In this document: positions 1 through 8,533 of the stretch, piece after piece
How positions within the stretch are numbered: the stretch's first letter is position 1
Layout of the letters: every line of letters begins with the position of its first letter
Source of the DNA: Nocardioidaceae bacterium UBA4001
GTDB lineage: Bacteria > Actinomycetota > Actinomycetes > Propionibacteriales > Nocardioidaceae
Length of the DNA stretch: 64,000 bases
Direction of reading: 5' to 3'
NCBI GenBank assembly: GCA_002384855.1
Contig: DGBP01000049.1
Location: 3,578-67,577, forward strand
Notes under the pieces: model-generated
Seen by the model: only the letters and a program-made list of their open reading frames with translations
Told to the model about the DNA's origin: nothing
Databases searched by the model: none
Position numbers and translations under genes: made by a program

Positions 1-95
1 TTCGGGATGCCCAGGCCCACGCGGGCGCCGACACCGCCGGCGAGGATCACCGCGACGTTGCCCCGCCCGGCTGGTGGCTGATCGGTGTACGACAT
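1..95 (-). CDS. IspD/TarI-type cytidylyltransferase, N-terminal fragment
   Basis: Only the first 31 codons are in the window; the rest lies beyond the left edge. Reading leftward from the ATG at 95-93, residues 15-31 read VAVILAGGVGARVGLGI, the nucleotide-binding start (LAGGxGxR) of the IspD/TarI family, which makes CDP-activated alcohols such as CDP-methylerythritol or CDP-ribitol. It is divergent from the polysaccharide operon that contains a CDP-glycerol-type polymerase, so a role in making an activated CDP-polyol for that polymer is plausible, but housekeeping IspD cannot be excluded from this fragment. Confidence 0.72.
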   Translation of the reverse strand, partial: MSYTDQPPAGRGNVAVILAGGVGARVGLGIP

Positions 96-404
96 AGAGC
101 TCCCCCCACGCGCAGCGTCCGCCCCCCGCGGGTGCGCCACGACCATGGCCGTCCGGCTGACCGGCTTGCAGGTGAACAGCATGCAGCGCTTCGGAGCATC
201 GGCGCAGACTTCCGTCCGCGGCTCCGTCGACGCGGCCGTGGCTTTTCCCCAAGGTGGGGTAAGTCCGCGTCCCACGAGCTCGTAACGGCACCGATCCCTG
301 CCGGGACGGTGTCCGGCGGACCTAGCATCGCAGTCTCTTCGGGGCTCGGTCCTGCGGCTTGCAGGGCCTGTCCCCGGGCCAGCGGGGAGGGGGGATCCAC
401 CCAC
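96..404. other. Divergent intergenic region, no gene recognised
   Basis: This stretch separates the cytidylyltransferase from the rightward polysaccharide operon. Open frames cross it in the GC-rich background but carry no recognisable protein sequence. It ends in a strong purine-rich ribosome binding site (about 384-394). A short hairpin (CCCC-AAGGT-GGGG, 247-259) is the only structure seen. Promoters for both directions should lie here, but no clear -35/-10 was identified. Confidence 0.4.
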
Positions 405-1556
405 GTGGGAAGCCATGCCGAGTTGCGGGTGCTGCACGTCAGCGAGGTGCACTGGGGCGGGGTCGTCACGCTCCTGGACCACTTCCGCGCCGAGCAGCAC
501 CGGACCGGGCACGAGGTCGCCCTGCTCGCACCCGCCGGGCCGCCGCAGTGGCAGGGCAGCGGGTTCCGCCGCTGGGCGGTCGACCGGCGCAGGCCCGCGA
601 CCGTCCCCACTGCGCTCCGCGAGCTGCGCCGGGCCGTCGAGGAGACCGCCCCGGACGTGGTCCATCTGCACTCCTTCGTGGCCGGGCAGCTCGGACGGCT
701 CCCCGGCGTCGTCACGGCCCGCCGGCGAGTGCCCGTGGTCTACCAGCCGCACGCCTGGTCCACCGACCTCTTCCCCGGTGCCGTCGGCCGGCAGCTGGTG
801 ACCCGGGCCGAGCGCTCCGCAGCGGCCAGGACCGACCTGCTGGTGGCCAACTGCGAGGACGAGATCGAGCACGGCCGCCGACTCGGCATCGACGTGCCCG
901 GCCGGGCCCTCGGCGTGGCCGTCGACCTCGAGCGCTTCTGCCCGCAGGAGTCGAGGTCCGACGCCCCGCTCCCCGAGATCCAGGCGCTGGCAGGACGTCC
1001 GGTGGTGCTCGCCCTCGGCCGGGTCGGGGCCTACCAGAAGGGACACGACCTCCTGGTCGCGGCGTGGGAGCAGGACCCGCCCGAGGACGCCGTACTGGTG
1101 CTCGTCGGTCCCGGCGACCCGGCCCCGCTCGCCGCCCTGGCCCCCACCCAGTGGGACCGCTCCATCCGGGCCTTCGGCGACACCGCGGACGTATGCGCGT
1201 GGCTCGCCCGCGCCGACGTGCTGGTCCTCCCGTCGCGCTACGAGACCGTCGGGCTGGTGGTGGCCGAGGCGATGGCCATGGGCGTGCCCGTCGTGGCCAC
1301 CGCGGTCGACGGCGTGCGCGCCACCGTGACCGGCGGACCGCTGCCGCCGGCGGGGGCCGTCGTCGAGCCCGGCGACATGACCGGCCTCCTCGAGGCGACG
1401 GCCGCACGGCTGCACGACCCCGGCCTGCGGCGGACCGAGAGCGAGGCCGCCCGGGCCCGCGCCGAGATCCTCTTCCGGCCCGAGTCCGTCGCCGCGCGGC
1501 TGGAGGCCGCCTACCGCGAGGCCATCGAGATGAGTGCGGCAAGGAGCCGAGCATGA
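405..1556 (+). CDS. Glycosyltransferase family 4
   Basis: This cytoplasmic GT4 glycosyltransferase (383 aa) transfers a sugar from a nucleotide donor to a lipid-linked glycan. It begins LRVLHVSEVHWGGVVTLL, the usual N-terminal Rossmann half with a glycine loop. It carries a C-terminal donor-binding half with the EX7E motif in RYETVGLVVAEAMAMGVP (about residues 278-295). GTG at 405 was chosen because a GGGGAGGGGGG ribosome binding site lies about 10 bases upstream and homology starts immediately after it; the frame is open back to 132 but that extension is not protein-like. It is the first gene of the operon and overlaps the sulfotransferase by ATGA. Donor and acceptor cannot be read from sequence. 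Confidence 0.87.
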   Translation: MGSHAELRVLHVSEVHWGGVVTLLDHFRAEQHRTGHEVALLAPAGPPQWQGSGFRRWAVDRRRPATVPTALRELRRAVEETAPDVVHLHSFVAGQLGRLPGVVTARRRVPVVYQPHAWSTDLFPGAVGRQLVTRAERSAAARTDLLVANCEDEIEHGRRLGIDVPGRALGVAVDLERFCPQESRSDAPLPEIQALAGRPVVLALGRVGAYQKGHDLLVAAWEQDPPEDAVLVLVGPGDPAPLAALAPTQWDRSIRAFGDTADVCAWLARADVLVLPSRYETVGLVVAEAMAMGVPVVATAVDGVRATVTGGPLPPAGAVVEPGDMTGLLEATAARLHDPGLRRTESEAARARAEILFRPESVAARLEAAYREAIEMSAARSRA

Positions 1557-2476
1557 CGACCGTCCCGACCTTCCTCGTCGCCGGTGGCGCCCGCTGCGGC
1601 ACCACCGGCCTCGTCGAGGGCCTCCGGCTCCACCCGCGGGTCTTCGTCACCCAGCCCAAGGAGCCGCACTACTTCGCGCTCCACCGCAGCGGCGCCCACT
1701 TCACCGCACCGGGCGACGAGCACACGATCAACCGGGTCGCCGTCACCGACCGGGACGCCTACCTCGCGCTCTACCCCGACCGTCACGACTACCTCGCGCT
1801 CGGCGAGGGGTCGGTGTCGACGCTGTACTACGCGGAGGACGCGCTCCCCGAGGTGCTGCGCGTCAACCCCGCCATGAAGCTGGTGGTGCTGCTGCGCGAC
1901 CCCGTGGAGCGGGCCTACTCCGCGCACCAGTACATGCGCGCCCGCGGCCTCGAGCCCGTCGAGGACTTCCTGGACGCGGTGGCCCTGGAGGACGAGCGGC
2001 GCGAGGCCGGCTGGCACCACATCTGGCACTACACGGCGATGAGCCGCTACGCGGGCTCGCTGGCGACCCTTCAGGCGGCCCTGCCCGCGGAGCAGCTCGG
2101 GGTGTGGTTCTACGACGACCTGAACACCGACTACGAGGGCACCCTCGACAGCGTGCTCGCCTTCCTCGGCGTGCCGCTCGACTCCCAGCGGTCGATCACG
2201 GCCCCGCGGGTCAACATCTCCGGTCGGCCCCGGTTCCGGACCGTGAACGCCGCGCTGCAGTGGGCGACCGCCAACGCCGCGGTCCGTACGACGGTCAAGC
2301 GCACCACCACCTACCACTTCCGGGAGCGGGTGCGCCGGGCCGTCATCCGCGGCAGCGACCTCCCGCCCGGGGTGCGCGAGGAGCTGGCCCCGCTGTTCGC
2401 CGAGGACCTGCAGCGGCTGCAGGCCCAGCTGCCCGGCAGCGACCTGCCCGCCTGGCTCACGGCGGTCCCGCGATGA
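1553..2476 (+). CDS. PAPS-dependent sulfotransferase
   Basis: This 307-residue protein moves a sulfuryl group from PAPS to a hydroxyl of a carbohydrate or lipid acceptor. The 5'-phosphosulfate-binding loop is GGARCGTTGL near residue 9, and the 3'-phosphate-binding segment is LLRDPVERAYSAHQ near residue 110. The length is normal for bacterial Sulfotransfer_1/3 proteins. The start overlaps the preceding stop (ATGA), so it is translationally coupled within the polysaccharide operon. A second, divergent sulfotransferase lies at 12501-13427. The context suggests that the surface polymer is sulfated, which is not common in actinobacterial polysaccharide loci. Confidence 0.86.
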   Translation: MTTVPTFLVAGGARCGTTGLVEGLRLHPRVFVTQPKEPHYFALHRSGAHFTAPGDEHTINRVAVTDRDAYLALYPDRHDYLALGEGSVSTLYYAEDALPEVLRVNPAMKLVVLLRDPVERAYSAHQYMRARGLEPVEDFLDAVALEDERREAGWHHIWHYTAMSRYAGSLATLQAALPAEQLGVWFYDDLNTDYEGTLDSVLAFLGVPLDSQRSITAPRVNISGRPRFRTVNAALQWATANAAVRTTVKRTTTYHFRERVRRAVIRGSDLPPGVREELAPLFAEDLQRLQAQLPGSDLPAWLTAVPR

Positions 2477-3552
2477 CCCTCACTGCTCCGGCGCCGGAGG
2501 TCGAACGCCTCCTGGCCTCCGTCTTCGACGGGCTGGACCGGGCGGGCGTCCGCTGGGTGCTCCTGCGCGGCCGGTCCACCCTCGGGGTGCCCGGCGGCGA
2601 CGTCGACCTGCTCGTGGACGGGCGCCACCTCGACTCCTTCGAGGACGTGGTGCTCGAGCGGGGCGCGTTCGTGCTCCCCTCCTTCCGCCTCGACCGGCGG
2701 CGGCGGCCGTCGTGGCACCGCTTCTACGTGCTGACCGACCCCGCCTCGGGGGTGTCGGTGAAGCTCGACGTGGTCACCCGGCTCGTCTACGGCAGGGGGC
2801 GGCAGGTCCCGTCGGGCCTGGAGACCGGGTGCCTCGAGCGGCGGGTCGACGACGGCGGGGTGCAGGTGCTCGACCCCACCGACGCCTTCTGGACGGTCCT
2901 CCTGCACTGCCTGCTCGACAAGGGAAAGGTCAACGAGCCCCGCGCCGCCGACCTGGCCGCGGTCGTGGACCGGGTGCGTCGCCCCAGTGAGGGCGAGGAG
3001 TTCTTCCAGTCCCTGTGCCCGGAGAGCGACACCGCCGAGCAGGCCCTGACCCTCGTGCGCAGGGGGGACCGGGCCGCGCTCGGCGAGCTGGGCGCACGGA
3101 TGCTCGGGACCGGGACAGGGACAGGGACAGGGTCCGCGCCGGCGGGGAGCGGTGGCTCGGGAGCGGCGTCCTCGTCCGCCGTGCGCCGGCTCGCCGAGGC
3201 CACCTATCCGGTGCTGTGGCGCCGGGTCGGGCTCGGCGTGGTGCCCCGCGTCCTCGACCTGGTCGAGGACGGCTCCGTCGAGGGCACGGTCCTGTCCCTG
3301 CGCCGGCGGCCGGCGCTGTGCGACGTACTCCTGCTGACGCCGGCGGAGCAGCGGGACCGGCTGGCCGCGCTGCTGCGCGCCGACCGCTACGTCCCCGCCG
3401 GCGGCCGGTGGCACCGGCTCACCGGCCACGGGCTGGAGAGGGTCCGGCTGGTGGACCACAACGACGTGGCCGGCGGCGACTCGGTCCGCACCTCGTCCCT
3501 CCCCGTCGCAGGGCGCACGACCTGTCGCCGGGCCGTACCGGTGGGTGGGTGA
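2473..3552 (+). CDS. Nucleotidyltransferase-fold protein of polysaccharide operon
   Basis: The protein has 359 residues. Its N-terminal third has a minimal nucleotidyltransferase pattern: a Gly-Arg-Ser segment followed by GGDVDLLVD (about residues 37-45), which looks like the paired metal-binding acidic positions of that fold. The middle contains a Gly/Thr stretch encoded by a hexamer repeat (3106-3132), then Ser/Gly-rich linker, then an Arg-rich C-terminal part without recognised domain. Its N-terminal domain resembles that of the kinase fusion at 4935-6242. It overlaps the upstream sulfotransferase by ATGA. Similar proteins occur in polysaccharide loci without known reaction; no enzymatic role is claimed. 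Confidence 0.7.
   Translation: MTLTAPAPEVERLLASVFDGLDRAGVRWVLLRGRSTLGVPGGDVDLLVDGRHLDSFEDVVLERGAFVLPSFRLDRRRRPSWHRFYVLTDPASGVSVKLDVVTRLVYGRGRQVPSGLETGCLERRVDDGGVQVLDPTDAFWTVLLHCLLDKGKVNEPRAADLAAVVDRVRRPSEGEEFFQSLCPESDTAEQALTLVRRGDRAALGELGARMLGTGTGTGTGSAPAGSGGSGAASSSAVRRLAEATYPVLWRRVGLGVVPRVLDLVEDGSVEGTVLSLRRRPALCDVLLLTPAEQRDRLAALLRADRYVPAGGRWHRLTGHGLERVRLVDHNDVAGGDSVRTSSLPVAGRTTCRRAVPVGG
3106..3132 (+). repeat. Hexanucleotide tandem repeat GGGACA inside a CDS
   Basis: About four copies of GGGAC(C/A) run in tandem and encode alternating Gly-Thr. Changes in copy number would add or remove two residues without shifting frame. It sits at the junction between the nucleotidyltransferase-like part and the C-terminal part, so it behaves as a flexible linker. 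Confidence 0.75.
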
Positions 3553-3559
3553 CCGCGAC

Positions 3560-4930
3560 ATGTCCAGGCGCGGATCGGGCGACTCCCCCGGCGGCGGCTA
3601 CCGCGGGCGGCCCACGCCGGTCTCCCTCGTCCGGTCCCTCGTCTACTTCGTCCCGTCCTACGCGGTGGCGGTCGCCGGCTACCTCGCCGTCAACGTCGTC
3701 GCCGCCCGGGTGCTCGGACCCTCGGGCTTCGGCTACCTGGTCGTGCTGATGACCGTGACCGGGCTGGTCGCGCAGCTCGGCCTGATGGGTGTCCACCGGG
3801 CAGGGCTGCGCGAGACCGCGCGCGCGGACGACCCGGAGACCCTCGTCGGCCTCCGCCGCGGCGTCCGCGCCGTGCTGCTCGTGTCCCTGCCGCTCGTGTC
3901 GGTGCTGATGGCCGCGGTCGTGCGGCTGGTCCACCCCGGCGGGGAGGCGGCGACGGCCACGGCGGTCCTGACTGGAGTGCTCGTCTACGCGACCGGCTAC
4001 CAGCTGATGGCCGCGAACTTCCTGCGCGGCCTCGGCCACCTCAAGATGGCCAGCCTGCTGAGCGGTCGCTCGGGCGGCTCGCTGATCGCGGTGGTCCAGG
4101 CCGCGGGCGTGGCGCTGGTGGCGTGGCTGGCCCCCGAGTCCGGGCTGCCCGGGGTCCTGCTCGGTGTCGTCGCGGGGTACGTCGGACCGCTGCTGCTCGC
4201 CGGCTGGGTGCTGACCCGGAGCTGGCCCTCCGCCCCGCGCCCGCACCACACGCTGCGCGAGCTGCGGACCGTCGCCAGGCGGGACTGGCGGTTCACGGTC
4301 AGCCAGAGCGGGGGCTACCTCAACTCGACGGTGGAGCTGTGGCTCGGCGCGGCCATCCTGACCGCCGGTGCCACGTCGCTGTTCGCGGCCGCCCAACGGC
4401 TCGCCCGCCTGCTGGTGATCCCGGCGTCCTCGCTGGCGATCGTCTTCAGCCCCGCGATCGCCCGGCTCTCCGCCGCCGGCCAGCGCGGCAGGCTCCAGCA
4501 GCTGATCCGGACCGCGGCCACCGTGACCACGGCCGTCAGCGCTCTGCTGTGGCTGCCGATGGTGATCGCTCCCGAGACGGTCATCCGGCTCGTCTTCGGG
4601 CCCGGGTTCGAGGCCGCCGCGCCCGCCCTGGCGCTGATCGCCACCGGCTACCTCCTCAACGCGGTCAGCGGCATGTCGGGCAAGACGCTGTCCATGACGC
4701 ACCACGAGGGCGACCAGGCGGTCATCACCTGGACCGTCGTGGTCGTGCGGATCGCGTCGGGAGCCGTCTGCGCCTACCTATGGGGGATCACCGGGCTCGC
4801 CGTCTCCGCGATGGTGATCTCGGGGCTCTACTACCTGGCGAACTGGGCCGCCGTCCGACGGCGGCTGTCCATCTCCACGCACGCGACGCTGCGTCCCGAC
4901 CTGAGGCTTCTGACCAGAACAGCAGGGTGA
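3560..4930 (+). CDS. Polysaccharide flippase, Wzx/MATE-like
   Basis: This integral membrane protein (456 aa) has about 12-14 hydrophobic helices, starting LVRSLVYFVPSYAVAVAGYL and including the family-typical VVAARVLGPSGFGYLVVL at about residues 45-60. It belongs to the polysaccharide transport / oligosaccharide flippase group that moves undecaprenyl-linked repeat units to the outer face of the membrane. ATG at 3560 was preferred; an in-frame GTG at 3545 overlaps the previous stop and is the alternative. Its place between glycosyltransferases and polymerising enzymes fits a Wzx role. Confidence 0.83.
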   Translation: MSRRGSGDSPGGGYRGRPTPVSLVRSLVYFVPSYAVAVAGYLAVNVVAARVLGPSGFGYLVVLMTVTGLVAQLGLMGVHRAGLRETARADDPETLVGLRRGVRAVLLVSLPLVSVLMAAVVRLVHPGGEAATATAVLTGVLVYATGYQLMAANFLRGLGHLKMASLLSGRSGGSLIAVVQAAGVALVAWLAPESGLPGVLLGVVAGYVGPLLLAGWVLTRSWPSAPRPHHTLRELRTVARRDWRFTVSQSGGYLNSTVELWLGAAILTAGATSLFAAAQRLARLLVIPASSLAIVFSPAIARLSAAGQRGRLQQLIRTAATVTTAVSALLWLPMVIAPETVIRLVFGPGFEAAAPALALIATGYLLNAVSGMSGKTLSMTHHEGDQAVITWTVVVVRIASGAVCAYLWGITGLAVSAMVISGLYYLANWAAVRRRLSISTHATLRPDLRLLTRTAG

Positions 4931-4934
4931 CGAC

Positions 4935-6242
4935 ATGGAACACGACAACACCGTCCACGGCACGAGCGGGGACCGGATGACCGCGCTGCGACGAGAGACC
5001 GCCGCGGCGATCGACGCGGTCGCCACCCGGCCGGTCCTGGTGGAGGGCTCGCCCCCTCCCGACGGTCGCGACCTGGACCTGATCGCCGAGCCCGACGACG
5101 TCGCGGCGATCAGCGGCCGGCTCCACGACGCCGGGTTCGTGCGCTGGGGACACTCCTGGGCGAGGTTCGGCGAGCCGGGCGCCTACGGGGTCGAGCTCTC
5201 CTCGACCGAGCGCTGGCGCACCTCCGAGGCCGACGCCTCCGCCCTCTTCATGGGCGCCGAGCCCGTGCCGGGCTACCGCAACCTCGTGACGCCGAGCCCC
5301 GCGACCGTGCTCCTGCTCGCCGCCCGCGGGAACGTCACCCGGCGCGGTGCGCTGACCGCGAAGGCACGCCGACGGGTCGACGGTGCCCTGGCCCGCCAGC
5401 CCGACGCCTGGGAGATGGCCGGCAAGCTGGCGGGGCCGCTGGGCCTGGCCGGGGCCCTCGACCTCCTGCACCGCGCCCACGACGCCGACTCCCCGCTGCG
5501 ACCGGCGGCTCGGGTGGCCGGCCTGGCGGGCGTCGTACTCCGAGACGGCCCCGTCGGCGCGAAGGCCCGCGTCCTGTTGGGGGCGCGCCCGCGGCGTCTC
5601 CGCCCCGCGGTGGTGTCGTTCTCGGGGCTCGACGGCTCGGGCAAGAGCACCCAGGTGACCCGCCTGAAGTCCGACCTCGGCGTCCTCGGGGTGGCCTCGA
5701 CGGCGCACTGGGCGGGCTTCAAGGGAGGCTCGCAGCTGCGGCGCCGGTTCCCCGCCCTCGACCGCCCGGGCCCCGAGCTGGCGGGGGAGCGGGACCGGCT
5801 GGTGCCGTCGGCGGTCCGTGGCAGCCGGGTCGGCACCGCCGCGTGGGTGTACGCCATCGTGCTCGTGAACTCGGCCGCCCTGTGGCGGTTCGTGCTGGTG
5901 CGGCCCCGGGGCACGAAGCTGCTGGTCTTCGACCGGTTCACCCCCGACACCATGGTCAAGCTCGACCTGCACTTCACCCGCACGCGCGGCCTCGACATCC
6001 GGTGGCAGAAGCGGCTGTTCGAGGCGCTGAGCCCCACGCCGGACGTCGGGTTCCTCGTCGACGTGTCCAGCGACGTCGCCTACGGGCGCCGGCAGGAGCA
6101 GACCCCGGAGGAGCTCGCGAACATGGCCGAGCTCTACCAGGAGCAGGTACCCCGCTACGGCCTGCACCGGCTCGACGGGACCCGGCCGGCCGACGAGCTC
6201 GCCCAGGAGATCGCCTCGACGATCTGGCGGAGCCTCCCGTGA
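4935..6242 (+). CDS. Nucleotidyltransferase / thymidylate-kinase-like fusion protein
   Basis: The protein has 435 residues. The N-terminal part (about 1-140) resembles the minimal nucleotidyltransferase fold, with LVEGSPPPDGRDLDLIAEP containing the G-S...D-x-D pattern. The C-terminal half is a P-loop kinase of the thymidylate kinase type: FSGLDGSGKSTQVTRL (about residues 231-246, Walker A), a DRF motif in LLVFDRFTPDT, and an Arg-rich lid near RRQEQTPEE. It is twice the size of a housekeeping Tmk and sits in a polysaccharide operon, so nucleotide synthesis is unlikely. A phosphorylating role on a glycan or lipid intermediate is inferred. It overlaps the next gene by GTGA. Confidence 0.75.
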   Translation: MEHDNTVHGTSGDRMTALRRETAAAIDAVATRPVLVEGSPPPDGRDLDLIAEPDDVAAISGRLHDAGFVRWGHSWARFGEPGAYGVELSSTERWRTSEADASALFMGAEPVPGYRNLVTPSPATVLLLAARGNVTRRGALTAKARRRVDGALARQPDAWEMAGKLAGPLGLAGALDLLHRAHDADSPLRPAARVAGLAGVVLRDGPVGAKARVLLGARPRRLRPAVVSFSGLDGSGKSTQVTRLKSDLGVLGVASTAHWAGFKGGSQLRRRFPALDRPGPELAGERDRLVPSAVRGSRVGTAAWVYAIVLVNSAALWRFVLVRPRGTKLLVFDRFTPDTMVKLDLHFTRTRGLDIRWQKRLFEALSPTPDVGFLVDVSSDVAYGRRQEQTPEELANMAELYQEQVPRYGLHRLDGTRPADELAQEIASTIWRSLP

Positions 6243-7321
6243 GCGGTGGGCAGTGGGTCCGGCCCTCACCGGTCGACGCCGGGACACCCGGCTCGGACAC
6301 CGGGACGGCCCGGCTGGTCGACGCGCTCGCCGACGCCCTGGGCCGGCCGGGACCCTCCGGGCTGGCCGTCGAACGGCAACGCCTCGCCGGACGCTCGAAC
6401 ATCTGCGTCGTCAGCGACCCGGCCTCGCCGCAGGACGGCCCGCGCTGGGTGGTCAAGCAGCCCCACACCGGCTGGTCCCAGGACGACGTGTCCAACCCGC
6501 TCAGCGCCCGGGACGAGTTCGAGGCGCTGCGCCGGCTGCACGACCACTTCGCCGCCCTCGGGCTCCCGTTCCGCGTCCCCGAGCCCGTGGCCTACCTGCC
6601 CGACGTCGACGCGGTGGCGATGGAGTACGTCGACGGCGTGCCGGTGAAGAACCTGCTGGGCTACGGGAGCCTGCTGAGGCCGACCCCGCTCCTCGACGGC
6701 CTCGCCGCGTCCGGCAGCTTCCTGCGGCACCAGCACGCCCTGGAGACCCACCCGGACGTGGAGGTCGACCTGAAGGAGGAGGCCGAGGCGGTCCTCACGG
6801 TCGCCGAGGACAAGCTCCACCCGCTCGGCCTGGATCTCCCCGAGCAGGTCCGGCGGACGCTGCTGGAGACCCCACGGGTCCGGGTCCGCTCACCGCAGGT
6901 GCGCCTGCACGGCGACTTCGGCCCGGCCAACATCCTCCTCGCCCGCGACGGGTCCACCGTGGGCCTCGACGCCTCGCTCGAGGCGGTGGGCGCGCCGGAG
7001 GACGACCTCGTCCGCTACGTCGCTCTGGTCTCGGGGATCATCCGGCTGGCACCCGAGCTGGTGGCGCCGCCCGTCGCCGGCGTGCGACGGCGGATGGAGC
7101 GGCGGCTCCTGGAGGCCTACTACCAGGCGCCCACCTGGCCGCCGCTGTTCGAGGTGAGGTACCTCCACCAGCTGTGCCGGCGCTGGTGCCGTCTGCGGGA
7201 GCTGGCCGAGCAGAACGAGACCCCGGCGCGGCTCGCGGTCAAGCTGCCCGTCATCGGCGCCCAGGTGCGCCTGCTGATGCGCGACAGCGCCCGCCGCCTG
7301 ACGCGCGCCCTGGAGGCGTGA
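6239..7321 (+). CDS. APH-family phosphotransferase (small-molecule kinase)
   Basis: This 360-residue protein has the aminoglycoside-phosphotransferase / kinase-like fold. The catalytic loop is LHGDFGPANILL (about residues 223-234; Brenner-type HGDxxxxN) and the metal-binding position follows in VGLDASLE. A nucleotide-contact segment PRWVVKQPHT lies near residue 64. The substrate is unlikely to be an antibiotic given the operon; phosphorylation of a sugar, polyol or lipid-linked intermediate fits better. The GTG start overlaps the preceding stop (GTGA), and the next gene begins 3 bases after its own stop. Confidence 0.72.
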   Translation: MSGGQWVRPSPVDAGTPGSDTGTARLVDALADALGRPGPSGLAVERQRLAGRSNICVVSDPASPQDGPRWVVKQPHTGWSQDDVSNPLSARDEFEALRRLHDHFAALGLPFRVPEPVAYLPDVDAVAMEYVDGVPVKNLLGYGSLLRPTPLLDGLAASGSFLRHQHALETHPDVEVDLKEEAEAVLTVAEDKLHPLGLDLPEQVRRTLLETPRVRVRSPQVRLHGDFGPANILLARDGSTVGLDASLEAVGAPEDDLVRYVALVSGIIRLAPELVAPPVAGVRRRMERRLLEAYYQAPTWPPLFEVRYLHQLCRRWCRLRELAEQNETPARLAVKLPVIGAQVRLLMRDSARRLTRALEA

Positions 7322-7324
7322 GCC

Positions 7325-8533
7325 ATGGCACCGCCGGACCTGGCCGCGCTGGTCGCCCGAGGCAAGCTCCTGCTGCTGCGCGGGGCGCTGTCGACGCTGC
7401 CGGCGCGGGAGCACGCCGTGGTCGCGGGCTTCCCCGACGACGAGGGCAACAGCGTGGAGACCGTCCGCGCCCTGGCCCGGCGGATCCCGGTGGCCTGGCT
7501 GGTCAACGACCCGCCGGAGTCCCTGGAGTGGCTGCTGTCGGGAGCGGAGGGACGCGACCGGATCCGGGTGGTGCCCAAGGACTCCCGCGCCGGCTACCTC
7601 GCCTACGTCACCGCCCGCTACGTGTTCTTCACCCACGGCCTCTACGGCTCACCACCGGCGCCGCGCAGCCGCACCTTCGTCAACCTCTGGCACGGCGACG
7701 GGCCGAAGATGAGCAAGCGGTTCGCCGACATCCGGTCCACCTACGTCGTGGCCGGGACCCGCCTGTGGGGAGAGACGCGGCCGCTCTACTTCGGCGTCGA
7801 CGACGGCGGCGTCCTGGTCACCGGCAACCCGCGAATCGACCAGTTCACCCGACCGGTCCGCGGCGACCAGATGCGCGCGCTCGGCCTGGACCCGGCGCAG
7901 CCGTTCGTCCTGTGGATGCCGACCTACCGGCGGACCGAGTACCGCGGACGGCGCCTCGCCCGGGTGCGCAACTGGGCCGACGCCGCGGACCTCTCGGAGT
8001 CCGAGCGCGTGCGCCGGCTGACCGCCGAGGTCGCGCAGGCGGGCAGGCGTCTCGGGGTGACGGTCGCGGTCAAGCCCCACCCGCTGGACGCCGACGGCTA
8101 CGGCGGCACCGGCCTCCCGGTGATCGACAACGCCGACCTCCAGCGTGCCCAGGTCACCCACTACCAGCTGATGGGCCGCAGCAGCGGGCTGATCACCGAC
8201 TACAGCAGCGTGTGGACCGACTACCTCGCCCTGGACCGGCCGATCGGCTTCTACTGCCCCGACCTCGAGGAGTACGAGGCCGAGCGCGGCCTCAACGTCG
8301 AGGGCTACCGCGACCTGATCCCCGGCCCGCTCCTGGACTCCCCCGCCGACTTCGAGGCGTTCCTGGGCGACTGCCTCGACGAGTCGGCGCAGTCGCGCGC
8401 ACGCCGTGCCCGGTCCACGACGCGGGTCGGTGCGGAGACGAGGTTCGGTGCCGGCGACCGGCTGCTCGACGCGGTCGGCGTGCCCCGGCGGACCGACCGC
8501 CGGCGCCCCGAGGTGGAAGCGGTGGCCCGGTGA
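7325..8533 (+). CDS. CDP-glycerol glycerophosphotransferase family protein (TagB/TagF-like)
   Basis: This 402-residue protein matches the Glyphos_transf family that transfers glycerol-phosphate or another polyol-phosphate from a CDP donor in teichoic-acid-like polymers. Seen motifs are NLWHGDGPKMSKRF (about residues 119-132, the family's WHG), AVKPHPLD (about 255) and GRSSGLITDYSSVWTDYLAL (about 283-302, the TDYSS signature). The Arg-rich C-terminus looks disordered. The divergent cytidylyltransferase at the left edge could supply the CDP donor. This is the best evidence that the polymer contains phosphodiester-linked polyols. Confidence 0.83.
   Translation: MAPPDLAALVARGKLLLLRGALSTLPAREHAVVAGFPDDEGNSVETVRALARRIPVAWLVNDPPESLEWLLSGAEGRDRIRVVPKDSRAGYLAYVTARYVFFTHGLYGSPPAPRSRTFVNLWHGDGPKMSKRFADIRSTYVVAGTRLWGETRPLYFGVDDGGVLVTGNPRIDQFTRPVRGDQMRALGLDPAQPFVLWMPTYRRTEYRGRRLARVRNWADAADLSESERVRRLTAEVAQAGRRLGVTVAVKPHPLDADGYGGTGLPVIDNADLQRAQVTHYQLMGRSSGLITDYSSVWTDYLALDRPIGFYCPDLEEYEAERGLNVEGYRDLIPGPLLDSPADFEAFLGDCLDESAQSRARRARSTTRVGAETRFGAGDRLLDAVGVPRRTDRRRPEVEAVAR

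Noticed and set aside
4935..6242. Housekeeping thymidylate kinase
   Set aside because: The P-loop kinase half is fused to a nucleotidyltransferase-like domain and coupled to polysaccharide genes, unlike the short stand-alone Tmk.
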